38,002 nucleotides of DNA from Alphaproteobacteria bacterium (GTDB taxonomy: Bacteria > Pseudomonadota > Alphaproteobacteria > Rhodobacterales > Rhodobacteraceae). The stretch is from positions 1 to 38,002 of the forward strand of contig RFGB01000079.1 in assembly GCA_003697125.1 (NCBI GenBank), given 5' to 3'. Under the pieces are notes generated by a model. It was not told the origin of the DNA and made no database searches. It saw nothing but the letters and a program-made list of their open reading frames with translations. Shown here piece by piece: positions 8,668 through 16,640 of this stretch. Both the position numbers and the translations under genes were made by a program. Within the stretch, counting starts at the first letter, position 1. Each line of letters begins with the position of its first letter.

Positions 8668-9945
8668 ATGCCGCTCATGCGATCCTGGGTCGAGAGTGCG
8701 AACCGGCCCGAGACCCATTTCCCGCTGAACAACCTGCCCTGGGGGGTTTTCGCCGCCCATGGCGCCGAGCCGCGCTGCGGCGTGGCGATCGGCGATTTCG
8801 TCCTGGATCTGGCGGGGCTGGAGAGTGTGGGTCTGGTCGAGGCGGGCGGCACGCTGGCCCGGCCCGAGCTGAACGGCCTGATGGCGCAGGGGCCGGCGGT
8901 CTGGCGGGCGCTGCGCGCGCGGCTGCAGGAGATCCTGGCCGAGGACGGGGCCGACGACGCGCTGCGCGCGCGTGTCGCCCCATGGCTGGTGCCGATGGCC
9001 GAGGCGGTGCCCTGCATGCCCTTCCGCGTCCAGGGCTTCACAGACTTCTATGCCGGCAAGCACCACGCCATGAATGTGGGCACCATGTTCCGCGGCCCCG
9101 AGAACGCGCTGCCGCCCAACTGGCTGCACATGCCCATCGGCTACAACGGGCGCGCCTCGACCGTGGTGGTCTCGGGCACGCCGATCCACCGGCCGCTGGG
9201 GCAGATGCGCCCGCCCGGCGCCGAGATGCCGGTCTTCGGCCCGTCCCGGCGGCTCGACATCGAGCTGGAGCTGGGCAACGTGGTCGGCACCGGCAATCCG
9301 ATGGGCCGGCCGGTGACCGTGGCCGAGGCGGAGGGGATGATCTTCGGCCATGTGCTGCTGAACGACTGGTCGGCGCGCGACATCCAGGCATGGGAATACC
9401 AGCCGCTCGGCCCCTTCCAGGGCAAGGCCTTCGCCACCTCGATCAGCCCCTGGGTGGTCAGCCCCGAGGCGCTGGAGCCCTTCCGCTGCGCGGGCCCGGA
9501 GCGGGAGCGGCCGCTGCTGCCCTATCTGCACGAGCCGCGGCCGATGATGTATGACATCCGTCTCGAGGTGCATCTGCGTCCCGCGGACGAGGCGGATGCC
9601 ACGGTGATCTGCCGCACGAATTACCGCGAGATGTATTACTCCGCGCCCCAGCAGCTGGCCCACCACGCCGTCTGCGGCTGCGCCATGCGCCCGGGCGACC
9701 TGATCGGTTCGGGCACCATCTCGGGCCCGACGCGCGACAGCCGCGGCAGTCTTCTGGAACTGACCTGGAACGGGCAGGAGCCGCTGACCCTGGCGGGCGG
9801 CCAGACGCGCAGCTTCCTCGAGGATGGCGACAGCGTCACCCTGACCGGCTGGGCCCAGGGCGACGGCTACCGCATCGGCTTCGGCATCTGCGAGGGCACG
9901 ATCCTGCCCGCCGTCACGGAACCCGACTGGGAGGCATCCCGATGA
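8668..9945 (+). CDS. fahA: Fumarylacetoacetase
   Basis: MPLMRSWVESANRPETHFPLNNLPWGVFAAHGAEPRCGVAIGDFVLDLAGL...DFYAGKHHAMNVGTMFRGPENALPPNWLHMPIGYNGRASTVVVSGTPIHRP. Confidence 0.97.
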   Translation: MPLMRSWVESANRPETHFPLNNLPWGVFAAHGAEPRCGVAIGDFVLDLAGLESVGLVEAGGTLARPELNGLMAQGPAVWRALRARLQEILAEDGADDALRARVAPWLVPMAEAVPCMPFRVQGFTDFYAGKHHAMNVGTMFRGPENALPPNWLHMPIGYNGRASTVVVSGTPIHRPLGQMRPPGAEMPVFGPSRRLDIELELGNVVGTGNPMGRPVTVAEAEGMIFGHVLLNDWSARDIQAWEYQPLGPFQGKAFATSISPWVVSPEALEPFRCAGPERERPLLPYLHEPRPMMYDIRLEVHLRPADEADATVICRTNYREMYYSAPQQLAHHAVCGCAMRPGDLIGSGTISGPTRDSRGSLLELTWNGQEPLTLAGGQTRSFLEDGDSVTLTGWAQGDGYRIGFGICEGTILPAVTEPDWEASR

Positions 9946-10892
9946 GCAAACCCTTCGCCTCGGCCGGCGATCTGGCCGAAAAGACCGTCAGCTTCACCGA
10001 GATCGGCCCCGGCCTGCGGGCCTTCACCGCCGAGGGCGACCCCAACACCGGCGTCATCATCGGCGACGATTCGGTGATGATCGTCGAGGCCCAGGCCACG
10101 CCGCGCCTCGCCCGCAAGGTGATCGAGAAGGTGCGCGAGGTCACCGACAAGCCGATCACCCATCTTGCGCTGACCCATTACCACGCGGTGCGGGTGCTGG
10201 GCGCCTCGGCCTATGGCGCGCGCGAGATCATCATGTCCCACAAGGCCCGCGCCATGGTCGCCGAACGCGGCAAGGAGGACTGGGAGAGCGAGTTCGCCCG
10301 CTTCCCGCGCCTGTTCCAGGGCCATGAGGAGATCCCCGGCCTGACCTGGCCCACCACCACCTTCACCGGGCACATGACCGTCTATCTGGGGCAGCGCCGG
10401 GTCGACCTGATGCAGCTGGGCCGCGCCCATACCGCGGGCGACATCGTCATCCACGTGCCCGATGCCAATGTGATGTTCACCGGCGACATCGTGGAATACC
10501 GCTCGGCCTGCTATTGCGGCGACGGGCATTTCGGCGACTGGCCGGCGACGCTGGAGGCGATCCGCCGCTTCGATCTCGACGCCATCGCCCCCGGGCGGGG
10601 GGATGCGCTGGTCGGGCGCGAGATGGTCAACGCCGCGCTGGATTCCACCGCCGACTTCATCCGCACCACCTATCGGCCGGTGGCCCGCGTCGCCGCGCGT
10701 GGCGGCAGCCTGAAGGAGGCCTGGGACGCCTGCCGCGCCGCCTGCGATCCCAAGTTCTCGGATTACGCGATCTACGAACACTGCCTGCCGTTCAACGTCG
10801 CCCGCGCCTTCGACGAGGCGCAGGGCATCGACACCCCGCGCATCTGGACGGCCGAGCGCGACCGCCAGATGTGGCAGGCCCTGCAGGGCTGA
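9942..10892 (+). CDS. MBL-fold metallo-hydrolase-like protein with atypical metal motif
   Basis: ALTHYHAVRVLGASAYGA (usual HxHxDH), AHTAGDIVIHVPDANVMFTGDIVEYR; start overlaps fah stop. Confidence 0.85.
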   Translation: MSKPFASAGDLAEKTVSFTEIGPGLRAFTAEGDPNTGVIIGDDSVMIVEAQATPRLARKVIEKVREVTDKPITHLALTHYHAVRVLGASAYGAREIIMSHKARAMVAERGKEDWESEFARFPRLFQGHEEIPGLTWPTTTFTGHMTVYLGQRRVDLMQLGRAHTAGDIVIHVPDANVMFTGDIVEYRSACYCGDGHFGDWPATLEAIRRFDLDAIAPGRGDALVGREMVNAALDSTADFIRTTYRPVARVAARGGSLKEAWDACRAACDPKFSDYAIYEHCLPFNVARAFDEAQGIDTPRIWTAERDRQMWQALQG

Positions 10893-10928
10893 GGCGGGGA
10901 CCGGGCAGGCGGCACAGGGGGGAACGAC

Positions 10929-12548
10929 ATGGTTGCGGTCCGCTACAAGACGGCGTTCCAGCTCTATCCCTATCAGCGCTCGCCGGACCAGGACCTCAGC
11001 ACGCCGGTCCGCCACCCGGTGGTCATCGTCGGCGGCGGGCCGGTGGGCATGGCGCTGGCGCTGGATCTGGGGCTGAAGGGCATCCGCGTGGTGGTGCTCG
11101 ACGACCACGAAGGCGTCGGAATGGGCTCGCGGGCGATCTGCTTCGCCAAGCGCACGCTGGAGATCTGCGACCGCCTGGGCTGCGGCCAGCCGATGGTCGA
11201 CAAGGGCGTGGTCTGGAACCTGGGCCGGGTGTTTCGCGACACCCACGAGCTCTACAGCTTCAACCTGCTGCCCGAGGACGGCCATCGCCGCCCCGCCTTC
11301 ATCAACCTGCAGCAGCCCCATTTCGAACGCTTCATCGTCGAACGGATCCGCGAGGTGCAGGCCCGCGGCGCCCCGATCGAGATCCGCGGCGTCAACCAGG
11401 TCATCGGCGTCGAGCCGCGCGGGGATCATGTCGCGCTGGAGATCGACACCCCCGACGGCCCCTACCGGGCCGAGGCCGACTGGCTGGTCGCCTGCGACGG
11501 GGCGCGCTCGCCGGTGCGCGAGATGCTCGGCCTGGGCTTCAAGGGGCGCGTCTTCCAGGACAACTTCCTGATCGCCGATGTGCGGATGAAGGCGGATTTC
11601 CCGACCGAGCGCTGGTTCTGGTTCGATCCCCCCTTCAACCGCGGCCAGTCGGTCCTGCTGCACAAGCAGCCCGACGACATCTGGCGCATCGACTTCCAGC
11701 TGGGCTGGAACATCGACCGCAAGGCGGTGGTCGAACCCGAAAGCGTGCTGGCGCGGGTGCGCGCCATGCTGCCCGACACCCCGGTCGAGCTGGTCTGGAC
11801 CTCGGTCTACACCTTCCAGTGCTGCACGATGGAGCGCTACCGCCACGGGCGGGTGTTCTTCGCCGGCGATGCCGCGCATCAGGTCTCGCCCTTCGGCGCG
11901 CGCGGGGCCAATTCCGGCATCCAGGACGTGGACAACCTGGCCTGGAAGCTGGCCCTGGTGCTGCGGGGGCAGGCGGGCGAGGCGCTGCTGGACAGCTATG
12001 ACCTGGAACGCCGCCACGCGGCCGAGGAGAACATCCTCAACTCCACCCGCTCGACCGACTTCATCACCCCCAAGACCCCGGTCAGCCGCATGTTCCGCGA
12101 CGCGGTGCTGGACCTCGCCGAACGCGCGCCCTTCGCCCGCAGCCTGGTCAATACCGGGCGGCTGTCGGTGCCCGCGGTGCTCGACGGCTCGCCTCTGAAC
12201 GGGCCGGACGATGCGGCCCTGCCCGCCCGCACCCGCCCGGGCGCGCCGGCGGTGGATGCGCCGACCGAGCGGGGCTGGCTGCTGGGCCTGCTGGGCGACG
12301 AGTTCCGCCTGCTGTGCCTGAACACCGAACATCCGGCGGTCACGGTCGGCGGCGTCACCGCCGCGCCGGTGCAGCTGTCCACCGAGGGCTGGCCGCATCT
12401 GGCCGAGCGCTGGCTGGGCGATGCGCCGCGCGCGGTCTGCCTGATCCGGCCAGACCAGCATGTGGCGGCGCGCTGGATCGATCCCGCGCCGGGCGCGGTG
12501 GCCGCCGCGCTGGCGCGTGCCATGGGGCTTGCCGATGCTGAAGCTTGA
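10929..12548 (+). CDS. FAD-dependent aromatic monooxygenase (MhpA/PHBH-like, group A)
   Basis: PVVIVGGGPVGMALALDLGLKGIRVVVLDDHEGVGMGSRAICFAKRTLEICDRLG...WLVACDGARSPVREMLGL...VFFAGDAAHQVSPFGARGANSGIQDVDNLAWKLALVL. Confidence 0.92.
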   Translation: MVAVRYKTAFQLYPYQRSPDQDLSTPVRHPVVIVGGGPVGMALALDLGLKGIRVVVLDDHEGVGMGSRAICFAKRTLEICDRLGCGQPMVDKGVVWNLGRVFRDTHELYSFNLLPEDGHRRPAFINLQQPHFERFIVERIREVQARGAPIEIRGVNQVIGVEPRGDHVALEIDTPDGPYRAEADWLVACDGARSPVREMLGLGFKGRVFQDNFLIADVRMKADFPTERWFWFDPPFNRGQSVLLHKQPDDIWRIDFQLGWNIDRKAVVEPESVLARVRAMLPDTPVELVWTSVYTFQCCTMERYRHGRVFFAGDAAHQVSPFGARGANSGIQDVDNLAWKLALVLRGQAGEALLDSYDLERRHAAEENILNSTRSTDFITPKTPVSRMFRDAVLDLAERAPFARSLVNTGRLSVPAVLDGSPLNGPDDAALPARTRPGAPAVDAPTERGWLLGLLGDEFRLLCLNTEHPAVTVGGVTAAPVQLSTEGWPHLAERWLGDAPRAVCLIRPDQHVAARWIDPAPGAVAAALARAMGLADAEA

Positions 12549-12738
12549 TCCGAACCTGCCCGACCCCGACGGTTTCTATGCCGAGCTTCTGGCCGCGCAT
12601 GAGGGGCTGACCGAAGCCGAGAGCCACGCGCTGAACGCCCGGCTGGTCCTGATCCTGGCCAATCACATCGGCGACCGCGCGGTGCTGGCCGAGGCGCTGA
12701 CGCTGGCGCGCGAGACCGCCGCGGGGGGGCGCCGGTGA
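12535..12738 (+). CDS. DUF2783-like small protein
   Basis: MLKLDPNLPDPDGFYAELLAAHEGLTEAESHALNARLVLILANHIGDRAVLAEALTLARE; translationally coupled to flanking genes. Confidence 0.8.
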   Translation: MLKLDPNLPDPDGFYAELLAAHEGLTEAESHALNARLVLILANHIGDRAVLAEALTLARETAAGGRR

Positions 12739-13142
12739 TCCCGGGGCTGGGGGCGATCCTGGAAACCTGCATCTATGCCCCCGATCTGGACGCGGCCGAA
12801 GCCTTCTATGGCGGCATCCTGGGGCTGCGCCGCCATGCGCGCGCGGGCGACCGGCATCTGTTCTATCGCTGCGGGGGGCAGATGCTGCTGATCTTCAACC
12901 CCGCGGCCACCGAACGGCCCGATCCCGCCGCGCCGCTGCCGGTGCCGCCCCATGGGGCGCGGGGGCCGGGGCATCTGTGCCTGCGCAGCAACGATCTGGA
13001 CGCGACGCGCGCGGCGCTGACCGCGGCCGGAATCCGGATCGAGGCCGAACTGACCTGGCCCGGCGGCGGCCGGTCGATCTATGTCCGCGATCCCGCCGGC
13101 AATTCGGTGGAATTCGCCGAGGCCCGCATCTGGGGGCTGTAG
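12735..13142 (+). CDS. VOC (glyoxalase/bleomycin-resistance fold) family protein
   Basis: ILETCIYAPDLDAAEAFYGGILGLRRHARAGDRHLFYRCGGQMLLIFNP...IYVRDPAGNSVEFAEARIWGL. Confidence 0.9.
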   Translation: MIPGLGAILETCIYAPDLDAAEAFYGGILGLRRHARAGDRHLFYRCGGQMLLIFNPAATERPDPAAPLPVPPHGARGPGHLCLRSNDLDATRAALTAAGIRIEAELTWPGGGRSIYVRDPAGNSVEFAEARIWGL

Positions 13143-13145
13143 CGC

Positions 13146-13586
13146 TCAGACGCGCCGGCGCGGCATCCAGGGGCGGAACGGGCCGCCGGACGGGGCGAGC
13201 CTTTCCTCCACACAGCCCAGCGGGTCCAGCCCGAGGCGGGCCAGCGGCGGCGGCGCGGACGGGTCGTGGAACGCCCCGCACAGCCGGTAGCGCCCGGCGG
13301 ACAGGCGGCGATAGCCAAGCCCGTGCCCGCGGGCGGCGGCGGTCAGCGCCTCCTCTCCCGCAAGGGTGCGGCACAGGCCGGGCAGGGCGTCGGGATCGAC
13401 CCTTGCCGGCAGCGCGCCGACCCGCTGCGCGGTGCAGCGGACCGCGGCGCGCACCGCAAGGAACGCCCGGGCGCGTTCGGCATCCGCGCTGGCCGCCTGC
13501 AGCGACACCAGCCCCCCCGCGGCGCCATGGGCCAGCGCGGTGGCAAGCGCGAGCGTCAGGCAGAACCTCGCAACGGCTCGAAACAT
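13146..13586 (-). CDS. Hypothetical exported protein
   Basis: MFRAVARFCLTLALATALAHGAAGGLVSLQAAS... signal-like N-terminus; GGAG 7 nt upstream of ATG; convergent with VOC gene. Confidence 0.65.
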   Translation of the reverse strand: MFRAVARFCLTLALATALAHGAAGGLVSLQAASADAERARAFLAVRAAVRCTAQRVGALPARVDPDALPGLCRTLAGEEALTAAARGHGLGYRRLSAGRYRLCGAFHDPSAPPPLARLGLDPLGCVEERLAPSGGPFRPWMPRRRV

Positions 13587-13601
13587 CACGCAACTCCGCA
13601 T

Positions 13602-13645
13602 CGCCGCAAATCCGCCCCAATTTCGCCACAATTGCGCCGCGATTG
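13602..13645. repeat. Four tandem 11-bp direct repeats (CGCCNCAATTG-like) in divergent intergenic region
   Basis: CGCCGCAAATC / CGCCCCAATTT / CGCCACAATTG / CGCCGCGATTG, contiguous. Confidence 0.8.
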
Positions 13646-13757
13646 CAACCCTTCCGCCGCCGGCCCGGCGGGCGGGGCGGGAAATCGCCATGGACGCCGA
13701 TGCGCGGATCGCTAGGCTGGGGCATGATTCTGGAATTCGGCGACGAGGAGCCTTGCC

Positions 13758-16058
13758 ATGATGAAGTTCGGCGTGAGCCAGCCTGTCCGGCGCAAGGAGG
13801 ATCAGCGCTTCCTGACCGGGCATGGCCGCTACATCGACGACATCGCCCCGCGCCAGGCGCTGCGGCTGGTCGTGGTCCGCTCGCCGGTCGCCCATGGCGT
13901 GATCCGCCGCCTCGACGTCTCCGCCGCCCGCGGCGCCCCTGGGGTGCATCTGGTGCTGACCGCGGCCGATCTGGCGCCCGGGCTCGACAACCGGATCGAG
14001 TTCATGGTCACCCAGAACCGCGACGGATCGAAGGCCGCCGCCCCGCTGCATCCGATCCTGGCGACAGACCGGGTGCGCTATGTGGGCCAGCCCGTGGCCG
14101 CCATCCTCGCCGACAGCCTGTCCCATGCGCGCGATGCGGCCGAGCTGGTCGAGCTGAAGATAGACGAGCTTCCCGTGCACATGGAACTGGCCCCGGGCGG
14201 ACCCGCGCTGCATGAGGAGGCGCCCGACAATGTCTGCTTCGACTGGGCCATCGGCGACGAGGCGGCGACCGAGGCGGCCTTCGCCCGCGCCGCGCATCGC
14301 GTGCGGCTGGATCTGGTGGACAACCGCGTGATCGCCAATCCGATGGAGCCGCGCGGCTGCTTCGCCGAATGGGACGGCAGCCGGCTGCACCTCGCCTTCT
14401 CGGGGCAGGGGGTCTGGGGCCTGAAGGCCGAGCTCGCCCGCAAGATGGGGCTGGACGAATCCGCGGTCCGGGTGACCAATCCCGATGTCGGCGGCGGCTT
14501 CGGGATGAAGGCCTTCGCCTATCCCGAATATTTCCTGTGCGCCGAGGCCGCCCGGCGGCTGGGCCGCCCGGTGCGCTGGATGGCCGAGCGGGGCGAGGGG
14601 ATGCTGTCCGACTATTCCGGGCGCGACCATGTCTCGGTGCTGGAGGGCGCCTTCGACGCCGATCACCGGCTGATCGCGCTGCGCTATCTCAACACCGTCA
14701 ATCTCGGCGCCTATTGCGCCCCCTTCGGCCAGGGCGTGCCGACCTTCGCGGCCAGCCGGGTGCTGACCTCGGTCTACGACGTTCCCACCGCCTTCATGCA
14801 TGTGAAGGGGATCTTCACCAACACCACCCCGGTCGACGCCTATCGCGGCGCCGGCCGGCCCGAGACGATCTACGCGGTTGACCGGCTGATGGACCATGCC
14901 GCGCGCGAGCTGGGCCTGGACCCGATCGCGCTCAGGCGCCGCAACTTCATCCCGCGCGAGAAGTTCCCCTACAAGACCGTGTCGGGAGAGACCTATGACG
15001 TGGGCGATTTCGGCCGGGTGCTGGACCGCGCGCTGAAGGAGGCGGACGTCGCCGGCTTCCCCGCCCGGCGCGCCGAGGCCGCCCGCCGGGGCAGGGCCCG
15101 CGGCATCGGCATCTGCTACTACATCGAATCGATCCTCGGCGCCCAGAACGAGACCACCCGGATCGAGTTCGCCGATGACGGGATGGTCAACCTCTATGTC
15201 GGCACCCAGTCGAACGGGCAGGGGCACGAGACGGTCTTCGCCCAGATCCTGCATCAGCGCAGCGGCATCCCCTTCGAGAAGATCCGCTTCGTCCAGGGCG
15301 ATTCCGACCTGATCGCGACCGGCGGCGGCACCGGGGGATCGCGCTCGGTCACCATGCAGGGCAACTCGATCAACGCCACCGCCGACCTGATGGTGAACCG
15401 CTTCATGGCGCTGGCCGAGGAGGAGCTGGAGGCCGCCGCGGCCGACATCCATTTCGAGGATGGCGTCTTCCGCGTGAAGGGGACCGACCGGACCTGCGAT
15501 CTGATGACGCTGGCCGAACGGGCCCGGCGCGAGGGGCGCGCGGAGCTTCTGGTGACCGAGCACGAGAACACCGTGCCCGGCCGATCCTTTCCCAATGGCT
15601 GCCATGTCGCCGAGGTCGAGGTCGATCCCGAGACCGGCCAGACCCGGGTGGTGAAATACACCGTGGTCGACGACTTCGGCGTGCTGATCAATCCGATGCT
15701 GGCCGAGGGGCAGGTCCATGGCGGGGTGGTGCAGGGGATCGGCCAGGCGATCACCGAGCATGTCGTGCACGATGCCGACGGCCAGCTTCTGACCGCCAGC
15801 TTCATGGACTATGCCATGCCGCGGGCCGACGACGTGCCGATGATCCCCTTCCATGCCGAGCTGGTCCCCTCGACCGCCAACGAGATCGGCATGAAGGGCT
15901 GCGGCGAGGCCGGCACCGTCGGCGCGCTGGCGGCGGTGACCAATGCGGCGCTGGACGCGCTGTGGCCGCTGGGGGTGCGGCGGGTCGACATGCCGATGAC
16001 ACCCCTCGCCATGTGGCAGCGCATCCGGGCGGCCGAGCGCCAGCGGGCGGCCGAATAG
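13758..16058 (+). CDS. Xanthine dehydrogenase/CoxL-type molybdopterin-binding subunit (form II-like)
   Basis: SQPVRRKEDQRFLTGHGRYIDDI...TNPDVGGGFGMKAFAYPEYFL...TPVDAYRGAGRPETIYAVDRLMD...GGGTGGSRSVTMQG...KGCGEAGTVGALAAVTNA. Confidence 0.95.
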   Translation: MMKFGVSQPVRRKEDQRFLTGHGRYIDDIAPRQALRLVVVRSPVAHGVIRRLDVSAARGAPGVHLVLTAADLAPGLDNRIEFMVTQNRDGSKAAAPLHPILATDRVRYVGQPVAAILADSLSHARDAAELVELKIDELPVHMELAPGGPALHEEAPDNVCFDWAIGDEAATEAAFARAAHRVRLDLVDNRVIANPMEPRGCFAEWDGSRLHLAFSGQGVWGLKAELARKMGLDESAVRVTNPDVGGGFGMKAFAYPEYFLCAEAARRLGRPVRWMAERGEGMLSDYSGRDHVSVLEGAFDADHRLIALRYLNTVNLGAYCAPFGQGVPTFAASRVLTSVYDVPTAFMHVKGIFTNTTPVDAYRGAGRPETIYAVDRLMDHAARELGLDPIALRRRNFIPREKFPYKTVSGETYDVGDFGRVLDRALKEADVAGFPARRAEAARRGRARGIGICYYIESILGAQNETTRIEFADDGMVNLYVGTQSNGQGHETVFAQILHQRSGIPFEKIRFVQGDSDLIATGGGTGGSRSVTMQGNSINATADLMVNRFMALAEEELEAAAADIHFEDGVFRVKGTDRTCDLMTLAERARREGRAELLVTEHENTVPGRSFPNGCHVAEVEVDPETGQTRVVKYTVVDDFGVLINPMLAEGQVHGGVVQGIGQAITEHVVHDADGQLLTASFMDYAMPRADDVPMIPFHAELVPSTANEIGMKGCGEAGTVGALAAVTNAALDALWPLGVRRVDMPMTPLAMWQRIRAAERQRAAE

Positions 16059-16092
16059 CCGCCCCGCACCCGGCGCCGGGTCAGCAGGCGGC
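16058..16092. terminator. Stem-loop between convergent genes
   Basis: GCCGCC...ACCCGGCGCCGGGT (16068-16081 perfect palindrome)...GGCGGC; no U-tract. Confidence 0.4.
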
Positions 16093-16566
16093 GGGACGGG
16101 CGAGGGTGAAGGCCGGCGGCGGGCGGCAGCGCGCGAAGGGGAAGGGCGGCGCCGCCGCCCGCGCCAGGCCGAAGGGGTCGCCCGCCAGCACCGCGGCAAC
16201 CTCGTCCGCCGCGCGCAGGCGCGGCCGGCATTCCCAGTCCGCCGGTCCCAGCATCTCCGGCGCGCGGGGGCCGAAATAGCGGCACAGCATCTCGCCCGCG
16301 CGGGTCATGTGCGCGCCCATGTTGCGGATGCGGAAGCCATCCTCGATCCGCCACAGGCCGTGGACCAGCCCCCCCTGCGGCGCCCACAGCACCGCGCGGC
16401 CGCCGGCGGCCAGGTATTCCACCCGGAACCCCTCGGCAGGATCGAACAGCAGATAGGTGTGTTCCGCCGCCGGATAGTCCGCGACGGCGGGATCGCGGAT
16501 GATGTCCGAGGGGTAAGGACCGCTGCAGGCGGCCAGGATCAGCAGCAGCAGCGTGGCCATGCGCAT
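16081..16566 (-). CDS. Hypothetical lipoprotein
   Basis: MRMATLLLLILAACSGPYPSDIIRDPAVADYPAAEHTYLLFDPAEGFRVEYLAAGGRAVLW...; lipobox LAAC. Confidence 0.75.
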   Translation of the reverse strand: MRMATLLLLILAACSGPYPSDIIRDPAVADYPAAEHTYLLFDPAEGFRVEYLAAGGRAVLWAPQGGLVHGLWRIEDGFRIRNMGAHMTRAGEMLCRYFGPRAPEMLGPADWECRPRLRAADEVAAVLAGDPFGLARAAAPPFPFARCRPPPAFTLARPAAC

Positions 16567-16640
16567 CGGTGTCCGTCTCCGCCGGTTGGCCGGTCGGCGC
16601 CATCTGGCCGCGGGAAGGTGAAGAAAGCCTGAAGACCGGA

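Noticed and set aside
6598-9666. 1022-aa minus-strand ORF
   Set aside because: Its C-terminal end is the MarR regulator; the remainder is antisense to hmgA and fah
9867-12461. 864-aa minus-strand ORF
   Set aside because: Antisense shadow of the MBL and FAD monooxygenase genes, no recognisable domain
12735-13142. VOC protein as 4-hydroxyphenylpyruvate dioxygenase
   Set aside because: 135 aa is far too short for HPPD and only one VOC module is present
13602-13645. CRISPR array
   Set aside because: Units are 11 bp, contiguous, with no spacers; better explained as regulator-binding repeats
13146-16199. 1017-aa minus-strand ORF
   Set aside because: Antisense to the molybdopterin subunit; only the 13146-13586 part has a plausible start, SD and signal sequence
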